From an uncultured bacterium (GTDB taxonomy: Bacteria; Bacteroidota; Rhodothermia; Rhodothermales; UBA10348): a stretch of 64,000 nucleotides of DNA. Under the pieces are notes generated by a model that was given only the letters and a program-made list of their open reading frames with translations, was not told where the DNA came from and made no database searches. Where the stretch lies: NCBI GenBank assembly GCA_943788505.1, contig CALSQR010000002.1, forward strand, positions 441,323 through 505,322, in the 5' to 3' direction. A program made the translations under genes and the position numbers. Shown piece by piece: positions 1-8,533 of the stretch (the stretch's first letter is position 1; every line of letters begins with the position of its first letter).

Positions 1-287
1 TCCACGACGAGGCGAAAGTCTCGGCCATCAGCCGTCTTCACCTGTGTATCGAAACCAACCCGTTCGGAGGCCATCCACCCTTGCACCCATTCTACCGGAA
101 GTATAACACGCCATTCTCCCTGTTGCGCCTGAATCATCGGACCCTGCCGCGCTGTGAAAAGTCGAACAGAGAGTTGCTCAGGCATGAGGGCTAACGAAAA
201 CAGCACCTCCTTTCCGGACTCCAGATCAGAGACTTCATCCGCTTGAAGCCGAATACGGATGTTTGATGATGATAGCCTCAGTTTCAT
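1..287 (-). CDS. DUF7009-like small protein, cut by left window edge
   Basis: About 95 residues are visible. The protein starts MKLRLSSSNIRIRLQADEV and continues with a predicted beta-rich pattern (IRIRL, VRLFTA, WRVILP, VGFDTQ). That order resembles the small DUF7009 family, which starts MKLRI..SIRFRL and carries a later VGF motif; the match is from memory and the function is unknown. The start is well supported because ATG and the stop of the preceding menD overlap as ATGA (284-287), so the two are probably co-translated. The 3' end lies outside the window. Confidence 0.7.
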   Translation of the reverse strand, partial: MKLRLSSSNIRIRLQADEVSDLESGKEVLFSLALMPEQLSVRLFTARQGPMIQAQQGEWRVILPVEWVQGWMASERVGFDTQVKTADGRDFRLVV

Positions 288-2047
288 TCAGAGCCTCCCG
301 ATCCGACGCGTTCTCGTAGCGTTCGCAGCAACCTGCGCTGCTCCTCCAGGTTTTCTGTTCGATCTGTCACTACTTCGATAAGTGAGGCTCCAGAGGATTC
401 AATGGCAGCATCGAGCGCGATACAGAACGTGCCGGGCGAATCGGGCGCTTCATGCTCTAATCCAAACTGACGAGCAACGTGCTCGAAAGACATTCCATGC
501 GGCGTGCCGAAATATGGCTCAAATACGTCCGTGAACTCGCGAACTGGGAGATAGGAAAATATTCCTCCTCCATCGTTGTTGACCACCACAATGATGGCGC
601 CTGCCTGCCGGCACAGCATCAACGAATTTAAATCATGAAGTAAAGCTAGGTCACCGATCAGGATTACGGGGCGCTCTTCGCGCGCTTCAGCAAAGCCTAT
701 TGCCGTAGCGATCGTTCCATCTATTCCGCTGGCTCCACGATTGCAAGAGAGAGCCACTCGGGCACCATTTGCCGATGCACAAAAGTCCATGTGGCGAATG
801 GAGTTGCTCGAGGCAACCGTTAACGCCATCGAGGACTGGAGCCTCTCGGAAAGTATCCGAGCCGTTCTTTGCTCAGTAAGTTTTTCTGCAGGTTGCGTAC
901 CAAATTCGGTTTCAGACCACGCCAATGTTGCTTCTCGTACGCCGCGCATGGCCTCCATCCAGGACTCATCACCACCTGACGCAATGCTCTGGATTATTTC
1001 ACCCGTCAACTCTTCCAACACCTCTAACGGGCTTGCCTCAAGGCGAAGTTCTGCCGAATGGTGAGGATCAATCCGGCGAAGCCGGTCATCGACTACGCAC
1101 AGGCGCTTCGACGCGATGTAGGCATTGAGCCGCTTGCCAACCGGGCTAGCTCCAAACAAGATCACCAGATCCGGCTCGGGTGCGTGAGGCGCTTCCGATG
1201 AGAGAAGGGCATCAAAGTGAACGAGATGCCGGTCAGACTGAGAACCAAGACGCACCTGTGACCCAATATCAGCCACAAACCAGCCACCAGTAGCCTTGCA
1301 TAATTCGTGCACTGCCTTCTCGAGCCGCTCCCCATCGGAGCGCAATCGTCCGAGAATAAACAACGGCCGTCGGGACGAGCGAAGCCGTTCAAGCAGCGGA
1401 TCTACATCCTCACGATTAACCGATGAGGCCTTCCTATAGTCTGTGAATGGATGATGTCCATTCATCCACGTGGATAGACGTTCCGACATCGTGGAATCAA
1501 ACGGCTCTACGGTTGGAGCCAATGGCTCACGGAACAGACAATTGACATGCACCGGACCATCGACAGAACGCGCAATGGCTTGATCAATCGTGGTGAGGGC
1601 AACTTCAGCGGGAAGGTCCGAGGAGGGCGGAGCCAACTCCGTAAACCAGGTCACGTATCGACCAAACATGTGATCTTGTCGGATAGTCTGATTGGCATCC
1701 GTGTCGCGCAATTCAGGGGGACGATCCGCAGTCAGGAGCAGCATGGGTACTCGTTCCATAGACGCCTCTACAATTGCAGGGTATCCATTTGCTAGGGCCG
1801 TTCCTGATGTAGTTATCCATACCGCAGGTCGGCCCGTTGCACGCCCAAAGCCCAAGGTTCGAAATGCGGTCCCGCGTTCATCAACGTGCATTGTCAAGGT
1901 TGCCTTCGAATGAGCAGCGGCGGCGGCAATAAGCGGCATAGATCGTGATCCAGGCGCCGCATGAAACATCGTGATTCCATTGCGCACCAGTTCCTCGATC
2001 AGGAGACCTGCGTGGAATGCGTTTCTATTTGGGGCTTCTGACAGCAA
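284..2047 (-). CDS. menD: 2-succinyl-5-enolpyruvyl-6-hydroxy-3-cyclohexene-1-carboxylate synthase (MenD)
   Basis: This cytoplasmic thiamine-diphosphate enzyme joins isochorismate and 2-oxoglutarate in menaquinone synthesis. The 587-residue length is normal for MenD. The N-terminal domain shows APGSRSMPL (31-39) and HVDERGTAF (54-62); Glu57 fits the glutamate that activates the cofactor. TSGTALANG follows near residue 80. The C-terminal third carries GDLALLHDLNS and NNDGGGIF, the diphosphate/Mg binding region. The start overlaps the end of menF by 23 bp and the stop overlaps the next gene as ATGA, so it is the middle gene of a men operon. Nothing looks damaged. Confidence 0.96.
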   Translation of the reverse strand: MLSEAPNRNAFHAGLLIEELVRNGITMFHAAPGSRSMPLIAAAAAHSKATLTMHVDERGTAFRTLGFGRATGRPAVWITTSGTALANGYPAIVEASMERVPMLLLTADRPPELRDTDANQTIRQDHMFGRYVTWFTELAPPSSDLPAEVALTTIDQAIARSVDGPVHVNCLFREPLAPTVEPFDSTMSERLSTWMNGHHPFTDYRKASSVNREDVDPLLERLRSSRRPLFILGRLRSDGERLEKAVHELCKATGGWFVADIGSQVRLGSQSDRHLVHFDALLSSEAPHAPEPDLVILFGASPVGKRLNAYIASKRLCVVDDRLRRIDPHHSAELRLEASPLEVLEELTGEIIQSIASGGDESWMEAMRGVREATLAWSETEFGTQPAEKLTEQRTARILSERLQSSMALTVASSNSIRHMDFCASANGARVALSCNRGASGIDGTIATAIGFAEAREERPVILIGDLALLHDLNSLMLCRQAGAIIVVVNNDGGGIFSYLPVREFTDVFEPYFGTPHGMSFEHVARQFGLEHEAPDSPGTFCIALDAAIESSGASLIEVVTDRTENLEEQRRLLRTLRERVGSGGSE

Positions 2048-3377
2048 GTCCGAGGATCCGTGTGAAGTCGGTGATTTTCTGTTCTATCTCCAACCATTCG
2101 TCGCCAGGATCCGATCCTCTCACGAGACCGGCCCCTGAAAAAAGTGAAAGCGTGTCCCCTTTCAACACGCCACAGCGCAATGCTACGGCAAATTCGGCAG
2201 AATCCCGACCAATCCAGCCAATAGGACCGGCGTACCACCCTCTGTCAAAATCTTCTAACGGGTTGATGGCCTCGAGCGCAAGGTGCCTGGGCGCCCCTCC
2301 AACGGCGGGCGTCGGATGAAGCCCCTTCAAAAGATCGACATCCGAAACATCTTCCCGAAGCGTTCCGGAAAGCCGAGAAACGAGGTGGCGACCCGCGGCA
2401 AGTTTCATCTCACTTGCGACCTCATCAACCGTAACTGTGTTGCAGTACGTCTGGAGAATCTCACGAATGGATTGGCGCACGTAGTCATGTTCGCGCTGAT
2501 CCTTTTCAGAGGCTAAAAGACTGGTTCGATACGCTTCGTCTGAATCCGAAGTATCTCCTCGAGGGCGTGTCCCAGCAACGGCTTCGCTAAAGACCTCACG
2601 TCCACGCCTGAAAAACAGCCGCTCGGGTGTTGCGCCGACAAAGGCACTCCCACCGGACTCGAACAGAAAATGAAAGCAACTCGGTGTTGCGTCCTGAAGC
2701 ACCCGAAGCAATTCCACCGGCTCAGGTGCAGAATCGAAAGAAAAGTCAACCCTGCGAGCCAGCACCACTTTTTGGAGAACGTCCCTGCTGAACGCATCCA
2801 AAGCCCAGCCGACCTGATTTTTCCAACCATCAAATCCGGGATTATCGATTCGATGTTGAGGAACGGGTAATTCGTCCGGCAGATCAGTACCTGAAAAATT
2901 CAGCTCTTCAATCTGCTCATAGATGGCATCGCGCGCGCTGATGTCTTCAGGAAGAACGAGGTTGCAGCACAAAAACGCTTTTTCCCCATGTCGATGCAGC
3001 TCAAACCGTGGTAAGATGAATCGCCAAGCAGGGAAGCCAAACCATCCTTCTTCTGGAATTCGGTCCAAGTCGAACCTCATCCCGCCATACAGCCGAGGCT
3101 CTGCACCGGGACGCTCAAGAAAGCCGTTCAACTCCAGAGCCAGTTCCTCATAGTCGGGACGAGAGTCGCCTGAGAGGTCTCGCGCGACGCCGCACATCGC
3201 TATACGACTATCCGCATGCCGGCCTCTCCAATAGAGGCGCTCCATGGATGTTTGAGCATTGAGCCAAACAAAGGGGTCAATCTCTGGGATCGGAATTTCA
3301 ATCCGAACCAGACGAGCTTCACCGGGATCGGCATCGTTCAAATACCGGTCGAGTGCAGCCTTCAAACGAAGCTGCAC
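2025..3377 (-). CDS. menF: Isochorismate synthase
   Basis: Converts chorismate to isochorismate, the committed step of menaquinone synthesis. The 450 residues carry the chorismate-binding domain in the C-terminal half: KVVLARR (203-209), GATPERLF (248-255), EAVAGTRPRG (265-274), SEKDQREH (290-297), LHPTPAVGG (353-361), GWYAGPIGW (380-388) and GAGLVRGSDP (415-424). These are the usual catalytic and Mg-binding motifs. The first 190 residues are the variable N-terminal domain. It is followed by menD with an overlap. A homologous salicylate or siderophore isochorismate synthase would look alike, but the menD neighbour settles the pathway. About 185 bp without a convincing gene precede it, so it may have its own promoter. 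Confidence 0.94.
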   Translation of the reverse strand: MQLRLKAALDRYLNDADPGEARLVRIEIPIPEIDPFVWLNAQTSMERLYWRGRHADSRIAMCGVARDLSGDSRPDYEELALELNGFLERPGAEPRLYGGMRFDLDRIPEEGWFGFPAWRFILPRFELHRHGEKAFLCCNLVLPEDISARDAIYEQIEELNFSGTDLPDELPVPQHRIDNPGFDGWKNQVGWALDAFSRDVLQKVVLARRVDFSFDSAPEPVELLRVLQDATPSCFHFLFESGGSAFVGATPERLFFRRGREVFSEAVAGTRPRGDTSDSDEAYRTSLLASEKDQREHDYVRQSIREILQTYCNTVTVDEVASEMKLAAGRHLVSRLSGTLREDVSDVDLLKGLHPTPAVGGAPRHLALEAINPLEDFDRGWYAGPIGWIGRDSAEFAVALRCGVLKGDTLSLFSGAGLVRGSDPGDEWLEIEQKITDFTRILGLAVRSPK

Positions 3378-3562
3378 TTCTCTTCCTGAGCCAGCGACCT
3401 GGAGATTATGGTTTTCTGGAACCTGGATAAGTCAGGGAAATGATTTCAGAGTGTCTGGGGCACGAGTGCAAAATGTCCGACGTGAGGTTGGTCACATTGG
3501 AGCCGAATTCGTTTCCGCAGACGACGCCGAAGTTGGCACAGAGGAAATATACCGTTTGAAAC

Positions 3563-4219
3563 TCATTTACGACGGGATTGCTTGTAGTTCATGATTTCAA
3601 TCATTCGTCGCTGCATCGTAGCGATTCCGCCTACGTCGTATCCATGCTTGAGTGCCGACCGGACGATGATATTCCTGAGAATCATGTCAGTAGGGGAAAG
3701 AGAGCCCAGCGGACGCCGGAGTCGATCTGCAATCGGATCGAGGAGGCGAGAAACAAGTTGCCATCGCAGCAAGATGAATCCGACCAGCCCCACACTTAAT
3801 CCAATCATGTCCCCAGAGGAGGCGAGAAAACTCAATACGAGCACAAACACTAAGCCCTGAAAAACGGGATGATTCAATTTGCGGACGAGAGAGACAAGGG
3901 ATGGAAATACCGCGGAAGGTGCGATTACGCTCAGACCGAGATACAAAACAAACGACGAAAGGCCAGCCATCAGGCCCCCAAGAGTGGGGAGCATGGTGGC
4001 TAGGATTAGAAGAGAAAGAGTGACAGGAAGCCGGTACCACTCAGCAGCTGATTGAAGCAGAAATTCAAGCCCGTATCGATCAAGTACTTCAGGCGCAAAA
4101 GCCCGAATATCTTGTTCAGAGGTGTGAAACCACATTCCGTCCGCCGTGAAAAGGGCGCCGCCAACTTCGACACAGAATGGGACATCATCCTGCTTACGGT
4201 CAGTCATCTCGTCTGACAT
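3563..4219 (-). CDS. Small polytopic membrane protein of unknown function
   Basis: Not recognised. I start it at MSDEMTDRKQ (4219, giving 218 residues; ATG 4207 is equally possible) because sequence further upstream in this frame is antisense-like and lies inside the preceding gene. After a soluble N-terminus of about 60 residues there are roughly four hydrophobic stretches (LPVTLSLLILATML, SSFVLYLGLSVIAP, VFQGLVFVLVLSFLA, GLSVGLVGFILLRW), then a basic C-terminal region. It overlaps the 3' end of the YbbR-like gene by 20 bp, so translation is probably coupled and it belongs to the microcompartment-shell operon. The function may relate to the YbbR protein, but that is inference from position only. 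Confidence 0.7.
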   Translation of the reverse strand: MSDEMTDRKQDDVPFCVEVGGALFTADGMWFHTSEQDIRAFAPEVLDRYGLEFLLQSAAEWYRLPVTLSLLILATMLPTLGGLMAGLSSFVLYLGLSVIAPSAVFPSLVSLVRKLNHPVFQGLVFVLVLSFLASSGDMIGLSVGLVGFILLRWQLVSRLLDPIADRLRRPLGSLSPTDMILRNIIVRSALKHGYDVGGIATMQRRMIEIMNYKQSRRK

Positions 4220-5180
4220 CGTAGTAGCGAAGGCTTTCCGGCTCAAATCGTGGACCGCGTACATCCAGCGAATCTGGAAGGTGCAACATTGGGAATACAA
4301 GACCCTGTGTATCCCGCTCAATGTCCGAATAAGGAACGAAGGCATAGAATTCTTCTGCTTCCATAGCCTTGTCATATTGCGACAGAGGCACCTGATAGAT
4401 CACATCTACGACGGCAGGCGAAAACGTAACCCGAACACCTGGTGGCAGACCAACAGCTCGCACGGCAACTTGCCTGGTCGCACCAGTAAAGGCTTGAACG
4501 TCTGCTTTAACGATAACCTCGGACACGTCTGTCAAAACAAGAGAACCCAGCGTATCAGAAAGCGCGATAGCTGCGTTTAGAGAATCTCGCATCTCTCCCA
4601 AATGCCGCCGCGCTGTCGGCCAAGATCTGAGATTTTGGATAATCGATCGTGCTCCTGAAACGGTTATGGAATCAGGTACTGATTTAATGGTACCGATCAT
4701 GCGATACCCTGAAGCAAACTGCATGGTGATGCGAGGCTCGACGGGTATACGTCGGCTCACCCGGTCTTCGACTGACATGTCGACCAGCCTGGGTGTAACG
4801 GCTTGGATACTTACACTTTTGACTATTTCCGGAGCACTGAGTCCAAGATCAACCACATCCTGAGACGCGTCAATCGGAACGGATGGGGGATTGTAATAAA
4901 GCCGAAGTATCTGAATACCCTCCCCCTCGAGCTGAACCCTCACCGAGCTAGGAGGCATTTGGGCCAGTGCCTGATCGTCAGGCAGATTGCGTACTTCCGT
5001 CGGAAACTCGATCACCTGCGTGTAGGTCTCTTGCATCGAGAAAGCGAACCAAAGCACACAGGACGCCAGGATACACAGCGTGATCACCCATCCACGGTTA
5101 CGGGGCGTGTCATACTCAGCCTCAGCTCTCCTTCCCGGATGGAAAAGGGTCTGTAGACGGGCAATGATGGACATGCTCAT
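4200..5180 (-). CDS. YbbR-domain (CdaR-like) single-pass membrane protein
   Basis: A 326-residue protein with one membrane helix near residues 31-48 (WVITLCILASCVLWFAF), followed by an extracytoplasmic beta-rich region. This is the architecture of YbbR-domain proteins, and the repeated signatures (VRNLPDD, VPIDASQ, IPVEPRI, YRMIGTIKSVPDSITVSG) fit that fold. In Firmicutes the YbbR protein CdaR regulates the diadenylate cyclase CdaA and sits next to it. No cyclase gene is visible here, so a c-di-AMP role is only a possibility. It lies 27 bp downstream of the second shell gene and overlaps the next membrane-protein gene, indicating one transcript. Confidence 0.78.
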   Translation of the reverse strand: MSMSIIARLQTLFHPGRRAEAEYDTPRNRGWVITLCILASCVLWFAFSMQETYTQVIEFPTEVRNLPDDQALAQMPPSSVRVQLEGEGIQILRLYYNPPSVPIDASQDVVDLGLSAPEIVKSVSIQAVTPRLVDMSVEDRVSRRIPVEPRITMQFASGYRMIGTIKSVPDSITVSGARSIIQNLRSWPTARRHLGEMRDSLNAAIALSDTLGSLVLTDVSEVIVKADVQAFTGATRQVAVRAVGLPPGVRVTFSPAVVDVIYQVPLSQYDKAMEAEEFYAFVPYSDIERDTQGLVFPMLHLPDSLDVRGPRFEPESLRYYDVRRDD

Positions 5181-5207
5181 GTGATTCTCGGGCGAGCGTT
5201 TGGCTGC

Positions 5208-5678
5208 CTAGCGCTTACGCAGAGCATCGAGCAACTGTTGCCGGTTAGCCCGCGCTATTTCGCGACCCTTGATCGGCAAATCTGCTTGTTCTCTGGCATA
5301 GGCCCTCAATTCTCTGACCGTCATATCCTCGATGGACGCCCCAAGAACAGATTTCTTGCCCGTTGAACGAGTCACTGACGAAGCCGGTGGGACATCAGAT
5401 AAAGCCTGCATCTGGGCAACCTCGGCAGCCGGTCGTGCAATAACATGACTAGAAAACACGACTCCAACCCGCTCGGCCGCTGCTCTGCCAGCGTCAACCG
5501 ACGCCTGAACGGCTGCCGTCTCGCCCACAACCTGAACGGTCATGAGCGCTGCTTCTGTTTTTTCAATGCCCAGCAGACGCACATTTGATGCTTTCAGCAT
5601 GGCGTCGGCCGCCTCAATGGCTGCGACAAGACCACGCGTCTCGATCAAACCGAGTGCTTCGTGTTGTTCGTCAGCCAT
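5208..5678 (-). CDS. Bacterial microcompartment (BMC-H) shell protein with C-terminal extension
   Basis: Residues 5-85 are a BMC domain: [20 protein letters not shown], then VRLLGIEKTEAALMTV and VDAGRAAAERVG. Such proteins form hexameric tiles of protein-shelled organelles. The loop that normally lines the central pore is Lys40-Thr-Glu-Ala-Ala instead of the usual Gly-rich sequence, so the pore should differ from that of the neighbouring shell protein. A flexible linker (86-112) leads to a basic helical tail (115-156, MTVRELRAYA and LPIKGREIARANRQQLLDAL) that resembles a Rho-N or SAP-type small nucleic-acid-binding module; this resemblance is my inference. It lies 52 bp downstream of the other shell gene. 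Confidence 0.93.
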   Translation of the reverse strand: MADEQHEALGLIETRGLVAAIEAADAMLKASNVRLLGIEKTEAALMTVQVVGETAAVQASVDAGRAAAERVGVVFSSHVIARPAAEVAQMQALSDVPPASSVTRSTGKKSVLGASIEDMTVRELRAYAREQADLPIKGREIARANRQQLLDALRKR

Positions 5679-5730
5679 GTCCAGTGGGGTCTTTCAATGA
5701 GATGAGTCGATTGTTAAACCGACGGTAGCC

Positions 5731-6024
5731 TCAGTCTGCGCTACCAGAGGGAAGGATTCCTTCTACGTCCGAGTGAGGGCGAGGAATCACGTGTACGGAG
5801 ACGAGCTCTCCAACACGTTCGGCTGCAGCAGCACCGGCATCCGTAGCTGCTTTAACCGCACCTACGTCACCGCGGACCATAACGGTCACGTATCCACCTC
5901 CGATTTTTTCTTTTCCCATAAGCTGGACCTTAGCGGCCTTAACCATGGCGTCGGCTGCTTCAATGGCTCCGACGAGACCGCGGGTCTCGACCATGCCTAG
6001 TGCAATTCCGTAATCGTCTGACAT
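5731..6024 (-). CDS. Canonical BMC-H microcompartment shell protein
   Basis: A 97-residue single-BMC-domain protein of the PduA/CcmK type: [20 protein letters not shown] near the N-terminus, [17 protein letters not shown] (28-44), and [20 protein letters not shown]. Lys40 and Gly42-Gly43-Gly44 correspond to the pore loop of metabolosome and carboxysome shell hexamers, which passes small polar metabolites. It is the first gene of the apparent operon, read away from wecB across a 212-bp divergent intergenic region that should hold its promoter. No BMC pentamer, trimer or cargo-enzyme gene is visible in the window. Assignment as a shell protein is very secure; the substrate of any compartment is unknown. 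Confidence 0.97.
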   Translation of the reverse strand: MSDDYGIALGMVETRGLVGAIEAADAMVKAAKVQLMGKEKIGGGYVTVMVRGDVGAVKAATDAGAAAAERVGELVSVHVIPRPHSDVEGILPSGSAD

Positions 6025-6236
6025 CGTGCGTCACAAGTTAGTATGAAGTGGTATTCGTCCGAAATGGCTACAAAACCTCCCTGCCTGGGGAGCATGTCGC
6101 TCCACTTGGGAGCTCGCCATCGAATAAGCCTGAATATAGAGGCGTCCCTGACGTTTGTCAAAGATTCGCGACGTCTTCCGTTCGGTATTGGTATACTCTC
6201 AACCGTTCGTTCCAATGGGATCACTCAGATTAAACT

Positions 6237-7352
6237 ATGATCAAGGCCGCTCTTATTGCCGGTGCTCGGCCCAACTTCATCAAAATTGCGGCTATCGAGC
6301 ACGCATTTAGATCATCTGGGAAATTTAAAAACCTTTTGATTCATACTGAGCAGCATTACGATGCACGTATGAGTGACATATTTTTTCGGCAGCTGGGTAT
6401 GCCGGAGCCTGATCTGTACCTCGGGGTTGGGAGTGGATCCCATGCCGAACAGACAGCCAGGGTCATGACCGAGATTGAACCGGTGTTTATCGATCACAAG
6501 CCGGATGTGGTGGTTGTCGTAGGCGATGTGAACTCGACGGTTGCTACAGCTCTTACAGCACGCAAACTGCACATACCTCTTGTCCACGTAGAGGCCGGTT
6601 TGAGGTCTTTTGACCGCACTATGCCGGAAGAGGTGAACCGGATTGTAACCGATTCTATCTCGGATATGATGTACGTATCTGAGCCATCGGGCAGAACTCA
6701 TCTTTTGGCGGAAGGACATCCTGAAGAACGGATTGTCTTTACGGGCAATGTCATGATTGACTCCTTGCGTCGCTTCCAATCCAAAGCAGCAGCAACGGCA
6801 GAACACACAAAGCGTGGGCTAAACGAGAACGAATACTTTCTCATCACAGCGCATCGACCAGCCATGGTAGACGTCCCAGAAAATCTGACGATTTTCGCGA
6901 CGGCGCTTTTGCGATTAGCAGACCAAGCACCCGTTATTTTCCCTATCCACCCCCGGACCGCCTCCAAACTTGCTTCTCTGGATATCGGAAAACGGTTGGA
7001 AAATCATGCAAATGTACATTTGACAGGTCCCATTGGATACCTGGAGTTCATGTGTTTGATGATGCATTCCGGTTTAATCGTAACAGACAGCGGAGGTATC
7101 CAAGAGGAAAGCACCGCACTTCTGAAGCCGTGCGTGACAGTGCGCCCCAATACGGAACGTCCTGTAACGGTCAAGGAAGGAACCAACGAGCTAATGGATC
7201 TCGATGCTGCGGCAATTATAGATGCGGGCCGACGGGCGCTTTCGGGAGGGTGGAAAAAAGGCCGCGTGCCAGAACTATGGGATGGAAAAGCGGCCGAACG
7301 TATTGCCACTCACCTAGCCGATTGGCTTTCTCCGGGCCCTGCCAACTCCTGA
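6237..7352 (+). CDS. wecB: UDP-N-acetylglucosamine 2-epimerase (non-hydrolysing)
   Basis: Interconverts UDP-GlcNAc and UDP-ManNAc for surface polysaccharide synthesis. The 371-residue GT-B-fold protein shows GARPNFIK (9-16), HTEQHYD (36-42), GVGSGSHAEQTA (63-74), GDVNSTVA (96-103), HVEAGLRSFDR (117-127) and EEVNRIVTD (131-139). Further on are PIHPRT and TDSGGIQEES with the UDP-binding segment. It is the only plus-strand gene of the polysaccharide locus and is divergent from the shell genes. Its last 43 bp overlap the convergent glycosyltransferase gene. A second, frameshifted copy of the family lies 1.2 kb away. Confidence 0.95.
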   Translation: MIKAALIAGARPNFIKIAAIEHAFRSSGKFKNLLIHTEQHYDARMSDIFFRQLGMPEPDLYLGVGSGSHAEQTARVMTEIEPVFIDHKPDVVVVVGDVNSTVATALTARKLHIPLVHVEAGLRSFDRTMPEEVNRIVTDSISDMMYVSEPSGRTHLLAEGHPEERIVFTGNVMIDSLRRFQSKAAATAEHTKRGLNENEYFLITAHRPAMVDVPENLTIFATALLRLADQAPVIFPIHPRTASKLASLDIGKRLENHANVHLTGPIGYLEFMCLMMHSGLIVTDSGGIQEESTALLKPCVTVRPNTERPVTVKEGTNELMDLDAAAIIDAGRRALSGGWKKGRVPELWDGKAAERIATHLADWLSPGPANS

Positions 7353-8533
7353 TACATGCTGATCAGATCTACAGCTGTGGCATTCCAATTCCATGTTGTT
7401 GATACCGCCAAATGGCCCGATTCGCCCATTCGCTCGCGTACTTCTTTCGACGCCAACATGCTGGCAAGCTGGTTGACTAGATCATCAGGACGGCCAGAAC
7501 TGTACACCTTGCCAGATTCTGAGGCATTCACGATGCGCTCCAGCGGCTTACAGTTAGACACCAGTACGGGAAGCCGCATGTGCATGTAGTGGAACAGCTT
7601 ATGCGGAATAGTGTGATCGGTGTGCTGGGTTTTCAAATGAGGAATAAGCCCGATGTCAGCCTTGGCCATGAACCCTTTAACAGCATCTTGCGCCTGCCAA
7701 CCGGCAAACCAGACTGAGTCACCGAGATGCAGACTAGTGCAAAGCTCTTCTAACTCCCCCCTAACGGCACCATCTCCAACGAATACCAGTTTAGCTTCTG
7801 GCCATCGAGCTAGAATCGCTGGCATTGCCCGAATAGGATCTTCAAGACCTCTATGCCGATCCATCCCACCCGTGTAGATCAAACTGGGAAAGCCTTCCGG
7901 AAAAGTTGATGGAGGATCTGAAGGCCAGGAATCGAATTCGTCTAGATGGATGGTGTTGGGGACCACACATACATGATCGTCAGGCAGTCCGCGCTCACGT
8001 AGTCTTTCGGCCATTTCATCAATGACGACCACTAACCGGTCCACTTCCCGGCTCCACCTCAATTCCAACTCATTCCATCGATCCAGATTGACTACCCACT
8101 TCCCAGGAACGGTTGTGCTCCATTTGTAATGACGCAGGGCTTCAACCCAGTTTTCATGCATGTCTCCTACGACGGGCACTTTCAATCGCTTTCCTGACCG
8201 AAGTGCTGCTCCAAATAGGTACAAGTCGTGGGCATGCAGCGCGTTGATCGGAAACCTGCGATGGATGCGTTTTAGCTGCCTTAGTACATACCATTCGATA
8301 AATGGTATCGATCCAGACAGCCCTCGCATTTTGTTTCGGACCTGGGCCGGGATGCGGGGTCGTACCACCCTGACGCCTTCGATCATCTCTTCTGCGGGCC
8401 TCGAATCTGGGCCGATGGACAACACCGTGACCTCGAAGCCCGCTTCGACCAACGAGCGAGCTTCATTTTCAACTCGTAGATCCGGTGGATACCCCTGATC
8501 TAGGATCATGCAGATATGAAAACGATCTGTCAT
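7310..8533 (-). CDS. Family 4 (GT-B) glycosyltransferase
   Basis: A 407-residue cytoplasmic or membrane-associated sugar transferase. The N-terminal domain begins ICMILDQGYPPDLRVENEA and shows FEVTVLS and LHAHDLYLFGAA. The C-terminal nucleotide-sugar domain has LIYTGGMDRHRGLEDPIRAM, LVFVGDGAVRGELEEL, a typical ADIGLIPH segment and PLERIVNASESGKVY near the donor-binding glutamates. It starts within the ATGA overlap with the frameshifted epimerase and is the last gene of a six-gene minus-strand operon. Its 3' end runs 43 bp into wecB on the other strand. The sugar and acceptor cannot be read from the sequence. Confidence 0.9.
   Translation of the reverse strand: MTDRFHICMILDQGYPPDLRVENEARSLVEAGFEVTVLSIGPDSRPAEEMIEGVRVVRPRIPAQVRNKMRGLSGSIPFIEWYVLRQLKRIHRRFPINALHAHDLYLFGAALRSGKRLKVPVVGDMHENWVEALRHYKWSTTVPGKWVVNLDRWNELELRWSREVDRLVVVIDEMAERLRERGLPDDHVCVVPNTIHLDEFDSWPSDPPSTFPEGFPSLIYTGGMDRHRGLEDPIRAMPAILARWPEAKLVFVGDGAVRGELEELCTSLHLGDSVWFAGWQAQDAVKGFMAKADIGLIPHLKTQHTDHTIPHKLFHYMHMRLPVLVSNCKPLERIVNASESGKVYSSGRPDDLVNQLASMLASKEVRERMGESGHLAVSTTWNWNATAVDLISMYQELAGPGESQSAR

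Noticed and set aside
3451-3594. Plus-strand open frame (GTG start, 47 codons) between menF and the membrane-protein gene
   Set aside because: Its translation looks partly protein-like, but codon third positions show no clear bias, it has no ATG or ribosome-binding site, and it overlaps the end of the gene on the other strand.
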